A DNA stretch of 64,000 nt, from NCBI GenBank assembly GCA_021399435.1, contig JAJTUP010000009.1, positions 186,001-250,000 on the forward strand. Direction: 5' to 3'. The notes beneath the pieces were generated by a model, which was not told where the DNA came from, ran no database searches, and worked only from the letters and a program-made list of their open reading frames with translations. The DNA comes from Diaporthe sp. PMI_573 (Eukaryota > Ascomycota > Sordariomycetes > Diaporthales > Diaporthaceae). Position numbers and translations under genes: made by a program. Shown piece after piece: positions 19,763 to 31,201 of this stretch (position 1 is its first letter; each line of letters opens with the position of its first letter).

Positions 19763-21544
19763 ATGTCTTCAGACGCCCAATTGCCAGAGACGTCACTATG
19801 GGCGAACAGAGTAGGTTTCATTCAGTCACCCCGTAGCGAGGGCTTCCCGTGTTGACTGGACTCGTCAGAAATGTCTCTTGATATGTGCCACCGTGGCCAT
19901 TGCAAACATGCAGTATGGGCTGGATTCTGCAGTCATAGGCAGCCTTCAAGCCATGCCCGGCTTCCTAGTTGTCTTTGGTTATCCAGATCCTGAAGCACCT
20001 GGTGGTTATGCCATTGGCGTAAGTTCTAACCTTCGGCCCACTTGCCCAAGCATCACTGAGAGGGAATTAACACATTGACAATATCAGGGAACCTTCCAAC
20101 AACTGATCAGCTCCCTCCTCACCCTAGGCGCTTTCCTTAGCTCCCTCACCGCAGGCAGCTTCGCCCACTTCTTTGGGCGCAAGACGGCCCTGTGGCTCGC
20201 CTGCCTGCTGACGGCAGTGGGCTGCGCCATCCAGATCAACACGACGGACAAGGCGGTCGTCTATGTCGGGCGGCTCATCCTCGGCATTGGCAACGGCTTC
20301 CTGGTCACCTTCTCCAACATATATACGGCCGAGGCGAGCCCGGCGCACCTGCGGGCGGTCATGGTGGCGCTGTTCTCGGAGTGGGTCAACATCGGGAGCA
20401 TCGTCGGCGCGGTGGCGACCAACGCGACGCAGTCCCGCCTCGACAAGGCGAGCTACCAGATCCCGATTGGGATTCTCTTTGTCGTCCCCGTTGTGCTGGC
20501 CGTCGGCCTGATTTTCGTGCCCGAGTCCCCCCGGTACCTAGTCAACCGGGGCAAGATGGAGCAGGCGAGGCGGGCGCTCGAGTCTCTCAGGGGCGGGTCG
20601 CTGCGGCCTGAGGAGCTGGAGCTGGAGTGGGTCGAGATGGTGCAGGGCATCGAGGAGGAGAAGAAGCTCGCGAGCACCATCGGGCCGCTTGATCAGTACC
20701 GCGGGACCGACCTGCGCCGCACGCTGCTGTGCTATGGGGTTATCATGAGCCAGGTTGGGAGCGGCTCGTGGTTCGTCATCAGTTACAGCACCTACTTCCT
20801 CATCGTCGCTGGTTTGACCGTCAACGAAGCCTTCAAGTACTCAATCATGAACACTTGTCTTGGTTTGGTCGGCGTCAATTTCGGAATTTACCTCATGCGT
20901 CATGTGGTAGGGCGTCGGACCATCCTGACCATGGGTGCGGCAATACAAGGACTGTGCATGCTTGGAATGGCAATCGGTGCGGGGAGTGTTAATCCCGTGG
21001 GAAGTGAGACGGGCAGGAATTGCCTGATCGCTTTCTTCGCACTGTACCTGTTCTCCTACAACGCATTTGTCGGCGACGCGAGCTATCCAGTGAGCACCGA
21101 ACTGGTCAGCACGAGACTGAGAAGTTGGTCGGTGGGATCGGCAATCAGTCTCGGCTACTTCTTCGCGTGGTTGACGGGATTTTGCTCGCCTTACTTCATC
21201 AACCCCGAAAACCTGAACTGGGTAAGTATTCCCCTTCTCCTGTGCCTGTCTTTCCATAATGGTGCTAACTCCTCGACCAGGGAGCCAAGTACGGCTATCT
21301 ATGGGCCGGGTCGAATTTTGCTTGCATGATATTCTTCTACCTTTTCATGCCCGAGCTGAAAGGGCGAACGCTTGAAGAGATTGATGAGCTGTTTGCGGAA
21401 AAGGTGCCGGCGTGGAAGTTCAAGGGCTACAAGACGACCGTTCAGGAGAAGGCGATGGCCGAGGTCAGGAAGCTCGATGGCTCCGAAACGAAAGGTCCTG
21501 TTGCTGAGGTCGTGGAGGATGAGAAGACGGGCAGCAGCGGCTAA
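19763..21544 (+). CDS. MFS sugar permease
   Basis: Four exons, 19763-19810, 19869-20018, 20088-21221 and 21281-21544, encode 531 residues of the sugar porter family (PF00083). Twelve helices are expected. Motifs seen include FFGRKT in the loop after helix 2, the helix 4-5 entry VGRLILGIGNGF, and PESPRYLVNRGK before the central loop. After helix 12 comes FMPELKGRTLEEIDELF, the usual C-terminal permease end. The short first exon (MSSDAQLPET...) was chosen because it joins in phase through a GTAGGT donor and gives the standard cytosolic start. The third intron has a gctaact branch site. Substrate is unknown; a hexose, pentose or polyol would fit. It is tail-to-tail, 226 nt apart, with an aldo-keto reductase. 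Confidence 0.92.
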
Positions 21545-21770
21545 ATCTTCTGCCAAGTGTCAACAAGCTGGAGCATCATTGCTGAAGGGGCCTCGGCTGT
21601 ATGCGTCTCTTCACAGTGCCTGAGATGCTCATCAGGATTTGCAGTGTGTGCTCGTCGTCATCTTCAACAACACTGGGATTCATAGCGTTCTAATTCCTTC
21701 AATATAAGATCGGATGACTACTGTGGCAATATCGAGTACAGTCTTCGGCCTTGCAGCCTGTGAGTAACTC

Positions 21771-22802
21771 TTACAATGGCTTCGTCGTAACATACAACGA
21801 GCTCGAAAAAGCCTCAGGATATCTTCCACCCTTGACCTCGGCGTTTTCTATAGCCGCCCTGATCTTCTGGTCCTCCTCCTTTGAAATCTTAACCTTCAGC
21901 GCGCCCATGTTGTCGTCAAAGTTCTTGGTCCGCGTCGTACCGGGGATGGGAATAATATCATCCCCTTGGGCCATCAACCAAGCCAGGACAAGCTGCGACG
22001 CAGTGCACCCCTTGCTGTCGGCCACGGACTTGATGCTGTCCACCAGCTCAAGGTTCTTGTGGAAGTTCTCCTTGGAGAAACGGGGAGCGAACGCGCGGAA
22101 GTCGCCCTCCTCGAAGTCGTCCGGGGAGCGGATGCTGCCCGTGAGGAACCCACGGCCCAGCGGCGAGTACGCGACGGTGGCGACGCCCAGCTCGCGGCAG
22201 GCGCGGAGCAGGTCGATCTCGGCCGACTCGATCTCGAGCGAGAAGGGCGAGTACTCAACCTGGACGGCGTCGATGTGCGCCACCTTGCAGGCGCGGCGCA
22301 GGCTCTCGGCGCTGCACTCGCTCAGGCCGAGGTACCGCACCTTGCCGGCGTCCTGCAGCTTCTTCATCTCGGCCACGGTCGTCTCGATGGGCTGGTTGGC
22401 GTCCAGGCGGTGGCAGTAGTACAGGTCCACGTACGGCAGGCCCAGGCGCTTGAGAGACTTGTCGATGGCCTGCTGGATGTACTCCGGCTCGTTCCTCACG
22501 CTGCGCTTGCCTGTCTCCGGGTCGACGTAGTTGGCGAACTTGGTAGCCAGGAATATGTTGTCACGCTTGCCCGGGTTGCGCTTAAACCAGCGCCCCAGGA
22601 GGTCCTCGCTATCAGCATACATGTCGGCTGTGTCCCAGTTCAGACAGCCGGAGTCGTAGATGTGGTCCAGCACGGCATAACGTTCCTCATCGGGCTTGGG
22701 CTTGCCGTAGAAGGCTGATAGGCCCATCGTTCCAAACCCGAGGGCGGTGACTTCAGGGCCATTCTTGCCCAGCTTGCGAGTTGGGAGTTGGGGAGGAGCC
22801 AT
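21771..22802 (-). CDS. aldo-keto reductase
   Basis: Single-exon 343-residue NADP(H)-dependent aldo-keto reductase. The ATG at 22802 (MAPPQLPTRKLG) is preferred over an upstream in-frame ATG at 22925. It starts right at the family's first strand, and the extra 41 residues look non-coding. The catalytic tetrad is visible as Asp57, Tyr62, Lys88 and His131 (in DTADMY, ATKFAN and YYCHRLD). The C-terminal cofactor region has IPIPGTTRTKNFDDN. It belongs with the AKR13/YakC-like group that reduces aldehydes and ketones. The physiological substrate is unknown. The neighbouring sugar permease suggests a sugar or polyol, but that is only inference. Cytosolic. Confidence 0.93.
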   Translation of the reverse strand: MAPPQLPTRKLGKNGPEVTALGFGTMGLSAFYGKPKPDEERYAVLDHIYDSGCLNWDTADMYADSEDLLGRWFKRNPGKRDNIFLATKFANYVDPETGKRSVRNEPEYIQQAIDKSLKRLGLPYVDLYYCHRLDANQPIETTVAEMKKLQDAGKVRYLGLSECSAESLRRACKVAHIDAVQVEYSPFSLEIESAEIDLLRACRELGVATVAYSPLGRGFLTGSIRSPDDFEEGDFRAFAPRFSKENFHKNLELVDSIKSVADSKGCTASQLVLAWLMAQGDDIIPIPGTTRTKNFDDNMGALKVKISKEEDQKIRAAIENAEVKGGRYPEAFSSSLYVTTKPL

Positions 22803-22946
22803 GGTGTAATCTGAAGAATTTGAATATTTGGTGAGGTTCTCGAAGCTGAAGCGAATTAGGTGTTGATCAATAGCGTGTGTTAGTTGATGAAGAGGCAGAA
22901 GTGATCCTTTGTTTTCAGAAGACAAGTCCGCTTGAGCATTGGCGGA

Positions 22947-22953
22947 TTATATA
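22947..22953 (-). promoter_or_regulatory. TATA box of aldo-keto reductase
   Basis: Reads TATATAA on the minus strand, 145 nt upstream of the chosen start at 22802. The position supports starting at 22802 rather than at 22925. Confidence 0.45.
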
Positions 22954-23653
22954 GCCCAAATCTTGATTTCGTCACCATGTTCCGTTAGGCGGGTTAGTGC
23001 CCATTGATCTACCGATGTGGAGCTGGAATGGCCGGTTGCTGCCATCAATGTCATGTGGAGATCGCGGCCACCTTCGTTACCGTTTGATCATGCCGGAGTT
23101 AAGGGCGTAAAAGCCTAAATCGGCTTCAGTGGCTCCCGGAAACCTAATGCGCGAATCGGCGCCGAAATACTATGACAAATGCGAACGGAGATAAGAAGCC
23201 AACTGCTGCTTTGTTCCAATCCAACATGGGTCGACGTACTTGACTCCGCGGGATTAACGGTAACACAATCAGTCCGCTGGTACATGCCATCCGCAATGGC
23301 TTCAATCCGATGTTGACTCATGGAAGTTTATGGATGTGGACGATCGTTTGGGCAAGACGGTCTCAAATCAGCAACTAGGCTTTACACCCAACCTCCTGCA
23401 GCCAAACCAGTATAGGAAGGTACTTAGTCACCAGGAATCCTCGCAACGACGCAACCTGCGCTGCGCTGACAAGCATGTTGATCCTACAGAGCGATCTCAA
23501 TGCTCAATTCATCTGTAAATTTGGCCGCCGTGAAAGGGGCGCATTCCCAGGGCTTTGTCTCTCCCCTTACCCAGCCCAATGAGTCACTACGAATGCGCTA
23601 GGGCTGAATCACGGGGATGGTTGGAGACGGTATGACTGTTCCAGACTTCTCCC

Positions 23654-23660
23654 TATATAA
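23654..23660 (+). promoter_or_regulatory. TATA box of acetyltransferase
   Basis: TATATAA lies 114 nt upstream of the ATG at 23774. Confidence 0.5.
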
Positions 23661-23773
23661 GTGCACCACGGTATGATGTGGCTTTCACGTAGGAAAAATT
23701 ATGGTGTTTTTCATCATATCGATATTCCCATTCGGATATATCGCTCCGACCACAATCCCATGTTGACCACAAA

Positions 23774-24534
23774 ATGTCCGCCTCCACCACCCTCCGTCGC
23801 GCCACAAAGGCAGACCTCCCGCGGATGACCCGCCTCCTGGTAGACGCATACGCCCCGGGGCCATGGGGCCAGTTCCTGTTCCCGCCACACCTAAAGGTCA
23901 AGCCGGGGGACGGCGACGAGGTCGCCTGGCGCCTGTACACGATAACCGCGGGGCTCGACAGCCCGGCGCGGGACACCGTCCTAGCCTGCCAGGCAGGGGG
24001 GGACGGGGAGGAAATACTAGTCGGCTGGGCGCAGTGGATCGACTTGGCCGCCCCGAAGGGCAGCGGGCTGAACCCGGAGGAGATGAAGGCCAGGATGGAT
24101 AGGGACCTGGGCCCGAACCCAGCCGGGCTGGACTCGGGGGCGCTTGATACGCTCCGGAGGGAGGGCCAGCAGCTAGAGAAGAGGTTTGAGGAGTTTCTCG
24201 GGGCTGGCCGGGCCAATGCGTCGTTGCGTGAGCCATTTTCCCCTCATACAGAAAACAGCTTAAGGAACAGCGGCTGATCTTTGCGGTACACACAGAGCTG
24301 AACTACCTCGTCATAGACCCCAAACACCAGCGGAAGGGCATCGGAAGGCTCCTGGTAAAGGAGGGCCTCGAGCGGGCGGCAAGCCAAGGGAGAGACGTGT
24401 GCCTACGAGCGTCGCCCGAGGGCCGCCCGCTGTACCTGGCCTTGGGCTTCGAGCAGATCTGCGAGCAAAAGGTCATTGGGGGAAGTCAGTATGCTATGGT
24501 GTTAAAAGCCCCCGATCCTGCACAGACTACGTAA
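23774..24534 (+). CDS. GNAT-family N-acetyltransferase
   Basis: Exons 23774-24227 and 24296-24534 give 230 residues. The 68-nt intron has a GTGAGC donor, a ggctgat branch site and a CACACAG acceptor; it restores the frame exactly. The product is a GNAT (PF00583/PF13673-like) acetyl-CoA-dependent acetyltransferase. The N terminus starts STTLRRATKADLPRM, the usual first strand and helix. The acetyl-CoA pyrophosphate-binding motif A is LNYLVIDPKHQRKGIGRLL. The C-terminal strand LYLALGFEQI is complete. Fungal relatives are usually small cytosolic enzymes of unknown acceptor. Intron retention would give a shorter form of 167 residues without motif A, so the spliced form is the functional model. 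The coding sequence is noticeably GC-rich. Confidence 0.9.
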
Positions 24535-24926
24535 TAGATATTAACCGCCTATTTCTCTAATTCTTAAACACCAAGAAGATATAGAAAGTCGAAAAAGTGT
24601 TGCATTAGCAAACCCCGCATGAATCTATGGACGGTGCACTTTCCATTGGTAATTCTCTAACTAGTTCTGATTTGTTCTACTCCTAAGTACCACGAGTAAA
24701 TGACTCGCATATTCCTTGAGGGTATAATGTTGGTAATTTTATTTAACTCAGTCACACGATCTATAATAGTCCTCATTTTTGCCCCAACTATATAGATCCC
24801 CGGCGCTTCTCATGTATATGCTTGAACAATCTCTAATGCATTCACCGACTGCAAATAGCCCTGCACCATGTATCCCAAGCGTTTTCTATCCAACATCCCA
24901 CGAGAATCTTCGAAATATTTCATCGA
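24535..24926. other. convergent AT-rich intergenic region
   Basis: Holds the two 3' ends of converging genes. It is AT-rich and no gene or repeat is seen. Confidence 0.7.
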
Positions 24927-27219
24927 TCAAGATTTAGAATCATCAGGCTTGGCCTTCCTCTCCTTCTTCTTGGGTTGTAGCCAATCCTCACACCCAATCG
25001 GCCAATATACCCTCCCTAGCGGCCCACCCATTCCGAACTCCTCGGACGTCACTGTCAAGCCGGGGTCGGGTGCAGGGACTACCGCTTCAGAGGCTTCCCC
25101 ATCGCCATTTTCGACATCCTCGCCATCCTCTTGGCCGTCTTCACCGACCTTGCGCTTCTTCTTCTTGGCCGCAGACTTCTTGGTAGCCTTCACCTTCTGC
25201 GGCGGCCTGTCCTGGTCGCAACGCTCGTGGGCGACGACGTCCGAGATCTTCTCGAACCCCGGGAGCTTGAACCTGCGCATGAGTTCAAACACGGCCTGCT
25301 CCTTGTCTTTGGCCTCGATCATGAGGTCCGTGTCGGAAGGGCACGGTGGTAACGTCGCGACGCGAGGGCTGTGCTTTCTCCGATCACGGCCGGTGATCGC
25401 ACCGTAGCAGGGTTCCGAGTAATGCATCTTTTGCTTAATGCCCTTCCTGGTCCAGGTCCTGGTTATCCGCTCCATGATCTCGGGTTGAGAGATGTCGTAT
25501 GTTCCTTCCCGGACTTTGTTCTCGTCGAATATTATGTTGTGATGGTGGTAGTCGAGGACCATGGGGATGTTCATTTCCTCACAGATAGGCAGCAGGTCAT
25601 GGACTGACCACGATACGTCGTCATTCTCCAGAACAAGGCGCCGCTTGATTGACTCTGAGAGGTTTGCGTAGTTTTGGCGGAAGCGGTCGAGGGTCGCTGG
25701 CTTGCCCCCCGCTTCAGGAAATGTTCCTCCCATGTGGAGAATCATGATGGCGTCCCGGTCCTGTTGGGCAGGAAGCTTTAGGAGAGATAGCATCTCATCG
25801 TGATATTGCAGATCCCGGATCGCGTTGCTGACAACCTGGCTTCGGGGCGACCCCAGCTGGGTGAACTGTTACGTATCAGCCAGGAATTATACAAGCAAGT
25901 CGAAGCTTGACCTCACCTGCCCAGGATGGGTTGTCACACGGTGCCCCAACTCCCCGGCAACCCTTCCAGCCTCGGCAAGAGCCTCAGATGCAAATGGGGC
26001 CAACTTGTAGCCGTACTCTTCATGACTTGCAAAGGGGAACATCTCGGAGCTCAGCCTCATGAACTTGATGCCAAACTTCTCGTTCCAGCGAAGCATCTTC
26101 ACGATGTCTCTTGCGTTAGCCAGGCCCAGAGTCTCCACATACTTTTGACCCAGCACGAGGTCAGCCCCCTTAGACTTGTCTGGCCTATTCTTGGTGGGGT
26201 GCTCAGGTTGCGACGGGTCCGCCAGCGGATGCCGATGTTCAAGGATAGATGATATGCGGCAGGTCCTCGAGCTAAAGACCGGGGGCTTGGCGGTGCGAAG
26301 GTAGGTATTCAGGCAAGCCTAGTCGGGATATCAGTGCCTCGGAACCATTGTCGCCTCGTGAAATAAATTGACTTACATAACCTAATCGTCCTCTCCAAGG
26401 CAGCGGAAGATAGTCACTATTGACAGCTGGTGGGCGGTTGGCCCCTTTGATCGTGTCCGTGAGCTCATCGCCTGATCCACTTTCATCGTCCTCTGGGGTC
26501 ACGAAAGCGTGGTCCTTCTCCTCGGGGGTGAGCAAAACGTGGTCCAGATGGACTACATCACTCACCCCCGACGAAGCGGCCCTTCGAAGCTTCAAGGCAG
26601 GCGCCGATCGATTGGTGTTGGACCCGCTGGGGATGCTCTGCTCGATCTGCAGCCTTCGTCTCTTGATGTCGCTTTTGAAGGACGCTTCCATTTCCTCCAA
26701 GTGCCGTAGGGCGGCTGCGGCGCCGACTTTGTTTTTATTTTCTACCCGTTTCACGACATCCCCAACGGGTTCCGCGGGTGCTGACAAGATTTCATTAAGA
26801 TCCATTGCGACGCCACGGACTCGCTTCTTGGGGTTACTAGTTCTTTTCTCCTTTGTTAGGGGAGACTCCCGAGGTACGGGGATCCGGCGGGACGATCTTC
26901 TCAGACCATTTGAGGTGGCCTCAGAGGGGGTTGGAACGTCGGCAGTACGGGATGGCTGGTTGTCCTGGGCCTCCACATTTGCGGAAGCTCTCTTTCTATT
27001 GCGCTGTGGCATTGTGGGGCTAGCGGTGGCAATATGACGTTTCGTGAGAGCGCCCGAGGGGCTTATGTTGTCCTTGCTTGTTGGCAGGACTGTCTCGGAA
27101 GAAAACGTCCTGCATACGCGGGAGTGATTGCAGGACGATATACGCAACAGGCGGGAGCTAGCATGAATGAGAGCTCGACCTGGAACAGCTCTAGACAACC
27201 TACGGGACCACGGGTACAT
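24927..27219 (-). CDS. UVE1: UV-damage endonuclease UVE1 (UVDE)
   Basis: Three exons read right to left, 27219-26377, 26318-25917 and 25865-24927, encode 727 residues. Introns are 58 nt (GTAAGT...CTAG) and 51 nt (GTGAGG...ACAG). The catalytic UVDE TIM-barrel (PF03851) spans about residues 275-580. It shows RLGYACLNTYLR at its start, then KFGIKFMRLSSEMFPFASH, VTTHPGQ, HMGGTFPEAGGKPATL and the metal-site strand MVLDYHHHN, ending near MHYSEPCYG. The enzyme nicks DNA 5' to pyrimidine dimers and other lesions for alternative excision repair. The N terminus (MYPWSRRLSRAVPGRA...) is Arg/Ser-rich without acids for about 40 residues, like a mitochondrial presequence. A second in-frame ATG at 27012 opens a basic, nuclear-looking form. 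The tail is Lys-rich (TKKSAAKKKKRK). Confidence 0.94.
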
Positions 27220-29930
27220 ATAGTCAGCTGTTGGTTGGCGCTAAGGTGGCAAGGTGATATGCAGGCAGAAGAAAAGAGAGGGTGGGGTGGGTGGTACAGG
27301 TCAAATATTTGTGCGGTACTTGAACCAAAGGCTGGCAAAGAGCGTGACGGTTTGTGAGTAGTTCCAAGGTTGTTTGGTTACGGAAGAAGCCGCTCAGCTT
27401 GCAGGACCGAATATACGCGGCTGGGTTATCCGCCAGGGTGAACGTGCTGGTGATCCTCAAGGAAGTGCGGTGTGACGAGCACACAGCTCAGGGTGACCTA
27501 GCCGCGAAATCTCAGGTGTCGAGAAGAACGGTGAAAGGGTTGATGCATGTGCAGGAGTACATCGAGATGCAGCTGGCCGAGAAGAAAGGGGCGAGAGAAA
27601 GATGGGACACAAAATTGGAAAGGTACGGATGAGTACACCAACACAATATCACCCGGTCGAGTGATGATGACGATGTGCTACTTTCCCTCCAGACTACCAA
27701 GTGGCCAAGTAGCATGCTAGTGTATGCAGGGCTCAGGTACATGTAGAGAGACCGTGGGACAAGGACAAGGGCCTCGATGCGTCTGCAGGATGCCGCTGTA
27801 CTTAGCTAAGCAAGCTGCAGGAAGGGCATAGACAGACAAACGGGCAATGGGAATTTGCGACGAGAAGATCGGATCGAGATGAGGCGGGAAACAGACGTCA
27901 TTAAGAAAAAGAGGGCACGAGGTGCCACGGCTGCTCTCTCAAACTCTCATCGCGCGGCTGAGCTGCGTCGTTGCTGGCCGGGCGGCGGATGAGGGCGAGA
28001 CTTATCTCTAGTCTAGAATTCGAAAATGAATGAGCGGCAATGTTCTAGGTCAGGCGAATATGTCGGACGACACAAACAGAGACGAAGAAGAAAGGGCAAG
28101 CGACGTTGGACGCAGGCAATCGACCAATGGCCGTCGTAGCCATGACGTCGACTGTTGCCCCACCCATGTCTCTGACGAGGGTGCTGCACTGGTCTCTCGA
28201 TCCGAGCTCCTTTTTGGGTTGTGACGTGCGGCGGCCCTGACGCGTGAATGGTGTCCTCCCACGCAGAGCAGGAGCATTCTCTCCTTTGTTGGATCCACCT
28301 TTCCAAGGTTGACTACGACTTGTCGTCTGTCCCGACTGCCTTTGCTTTCCATTGTCTGCATGGTGTGCGGCGAGGCCATCACCATCATTACCATCATCAT
28401 CTCCGACCCCGCGAGCCATTCATCCGTACGGAGTAATACGTTTGTCCCCCATCCGAACATGCAGAATAGTTCATTATCCGGTTTTGAAATATTGCGGATC
28501 CGGGATCTCGGATCTCGATGTTCCCAAATCCCATACTCTAGCGCGGGTTCTGACATGCAATTGTCGCATGGTATTTTCGTTGCTTCGATGTTTCCTGCAG
28601 ATGCAAATGCAAGAGTAGATGCAAGCAGTCGTGGCTCCAGGCTCCAGGCCGAGTGGCCCGCACCCACCTTACAGTGTTGCAACCGCCCTCGCAATTCCCG
28701 AGATCGCTTCGATTGGGGCCCGCTCCAGCCCAGTAACAGCAGGGATAGGGGCTCACCAAGCAGTCTCTTTGATGCTACCTCTGTCATGGTCATGGATCAA
28801 GGAGAGAGCACCGACATCCTGCCATGCGCGTCGAGTCCAAAGAGCGCCACCTACGCAGTCGCACGCTCTACACTAGACCACATGCCACATCGCGAGGGAC
28901 CACTCGCCCGGTGAGCACGCCAGCACATGCATTGTCTCCAAGATTGTGTTACGGATTCCGTGGAGGTGCACCACGGGGCGGGCCGCCCACACTGGCAGCC
29001 AAACGACCAGCACCACGTCATCCTGCAACTTTTGACTGGTGAATTTCCCTTCCCCATGAAAACAACCCAGGTTGTCTTCAGCGCCGCAAACCCATCAAAA
29101 TGCATTTGTTCCCTTGCAATGCCTGGAAATCCCATTTTACTGTTGACTGGCCCGAGTTTTGGGCATCTTGCACGTGCTCATGCGCCTGGTCTTCCCCATC
29201 ACCTTCGCCCTTCACCACCACCAGCTTTTCTCGGGTGTCCGCTACGGCTACAGGATTCTGGAGTCTACGTAGCAAACCACCTAGGTACTGTTCACTACAC
29301 AACCTCCTATAGGACAACCGTCTATAGGATGACCTTCTGTGGTTCAATTTCCTATTGGTAACCTAGTCAGAGGGACGGTAAGTCACAGGGACGCCATAAT
29401 AATATTTAGGGTTTTTTTTTTTTGACATGTGGCTGTGTGGCTGGAAATAATGTTACTACCGCCAAGTCCACGTTAGCTTGTTGGGACGTAGCGCTAATTC
29501 TCACGACGACTGTTGATGACCAAGCATGCTGGATATACCTAGTTACACGCACCCCTCAGACGGTCAGATTCGGCACATCAGAAAGTGCGAAGATACACAG
29601 CTGTTCCGAAGAGTGGTAGAGAATTCGGCCATTATTCAAAGTATTGCCAAGACGAAGGTCTACCTTCCGCTGTCCGCGGAGAGAATTATCAAGGACGGGC
29701 GAATGATCAGACCGATGTGCGATAGGCGCAGAGAGTCAACATGAATTTGTATATGTAATTAGTTATCAGAAATGACTTTGATATTTAAGCCCAGGATGCT
29801 ACTGCGTAGCTGCAAAGCATGCCGCTCGTTGAACACGTGCTCAATCCCTTCACCAAAAAGAAAGAAGAAGAAAAGTGTCCGAAAGTCGACTATCGAAACC
29901 ACCAAGAACCATATCAAATAATACCACACA
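27220..29930. other. 2.7-kb intergenic region, no supported gene
   Basis: Several frames of 90-247 codons exist on both strands (the longest is 28050-28793, minus), but they overlap heavily and match no family I know. A TATTTAA element at 29782-29788 probably serves the downstream reductase. Two imperfect 15-bp tandem copies starting ctatagga lie at 29307-29336. Confidence 0.6.
29782..29788 (+). promoter_or_regulatory. TATA-like element of NmrA-like gene
   Basis: TATTTAA lies 143 nt upstream of the ATG at 29931. A weak match to the consensus, but at the right distance. Confidence 0.35.
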
Positions 29931-31032
29931 ATGTCTAAGTTCATTGTGGTTGTGGGAGCCACAGGCGCTCAGGTACGAAACCCACCCCATTGAATATCAC
30001 GATGGCGATTTTGACTTGCTCATAGGGAGGATCCGTCGCCCGGACATTCTCCCAATTCCCCGAGTGGCGTGTCCGCGGCATCACACGCAACTCCTCAGGC
30101 GATTCCGCCCAAGCCCTGGCAGCAGACGGAATCGAGATCGTCCAGGGGGACCTCGACGACCAGCAGTCCCTCGTCAGGGCGTTCGAGGGCGCCACGGCCA
30201 TCTTCTCAAACACCGACTTCTTCACCCACTTCTACAACGCAGCCGACCTCGCCCCCGGGCGCAACCCAGGACAGTACGCCTTCGACCGCGAGGTCGAGCA
30301 GGGGATGAACATCGCCGCGGCAGCCGCGGACCCGTCCGTGATCAAGACGCTCGAGCGCTTCGTCCTGTCGAGCCTCTCCCACGCGAGCAGGTGGAGCGGC
30401 GGCAAGTTCACCGAGATCTACCACTTCGACTCCAAGGCCGAGATGATCCGGCTGACGCGGGAGCGCCACCCGGACGTCGCCGCGCGCATGAGCACGCTCC
30501 AGATGGGCCACTACATCACCAACTGGAGGCAGCTCGCGAAGCTGGCGCCGCAGAGGCGGGGGGCCGACGGGAGCTTCGTGCTGAAACGGACGACGGCGCC
30601 TGCGTTCAGGATGCCGCTTGTCGTCGCGCAGCAGGACACCGGCGCGTTCGTCAAAGCGCTTGTTGACTTGCCGCCTGGGAAGGATCTCCTTGGTGTGTCG
30701 GAGTGGATGACTTTTCCGGATTGGGTTGAGTTGTGGGGCCGTGTGCTGGGTGTGAAGACTGGGTATCAGCAGATATCGAGGGAAGAGATGTTTGAGGGTA
30801 TCCCTTCGCGTATGGCGCAGGAGATTGGGGATAGCTTTGACTACATTGAGGAGTTTGGTTTTGCTGGGGGAGATCCGGACGTGGTGGATCCAGAGCAGGT
30901 AAGAAAGACCAAGACACCCATTAATTCTCTGGGGGTACAGCTAATATCCTGCAGTTGGACGTCAAGATCCCTACGACGTCGATGGAGGAGTATATCAGGA
31001 GCGAGGATTGGTCCTCGGTTTTGAATGCTTGA
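29931..31032 (+). CDS. NmrA-like family NAD(P)-binding protein
   Basis: Exons 29931-29972, 30026-30898 and 30955-31032 encode 330 residues. Introns are 53 and 56 nt. The product is an NmrA-like atypical short-chain dehydrogenase (PF05368). The nucleotide-binding loop VVVGATGAQGGSVAR is assembled across the first splice junction, between GAQ and GGS, a position common in this family. Next come RGITRN, the VQGDLDD strand, and the FSNTDFF region in place of a classic active-site tyrosine motif. HFDSKAEM provides the conserved lysine-containing helix. The C-terminal half is a substrate or partner domain ending EDWSSVLNA. Members either sense redox cofactors, like Aspergillus NmrA in nitrogen control, or act as reductases in secondary metabolism. 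I cannot choose between these. Cytosolic. Its 3' end converges with the small secreted protein gene, 170 nt away. Confidence 0.92.
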
Positions 31033-31201
31033 GCATACCTAGGTAATTTTGGTTAAATACTTCAAGTTGATAAGCGCTATGAAATAAGTGCGCAGTCCCA
31101 TCGCTTCGATAAGTAATGGGAATAGAAGAAGACGTTCAAATAATATGTACAAAAGTTTTGGTATGAAAGAAAAGCATGCTTGCGAGAATCCTCGGTGCAG
31201 G

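Larger units (their letters stand above)
22803..23773. other. divergent promoter region
   Basis: Nearly 1 kb between the aldo-keto reductase (minus) and acetyltransferase (plus) genes. Each side has its own TATA box. No gene seen. Confidence 0.7.

Noticed and set aside
22803..22925. 41-residue N-terminal extension of the aldo-keto reductase
   Set aside because: The extra residues look non-coding. The TATA box lies only 22 nt upstream of this ATG, too close, while it fits the ATG at 22802.
24228..24270. Shorter alternative intron in the acetyltransferase (43 nt)
   Set aside because: It puts the downstream acetyl-CoA motif out of frame. The 68-nt intron ending at 24295 restores it and has a branch site.
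28050..28793. 247-codon open frame on the minus strand
   Set aside because: It overlaps another 201-codon frame on the opposite strand (28309-28914). It has a low-complexity Met/Val run and odd composition, and matches no family I know. Most likely chance.
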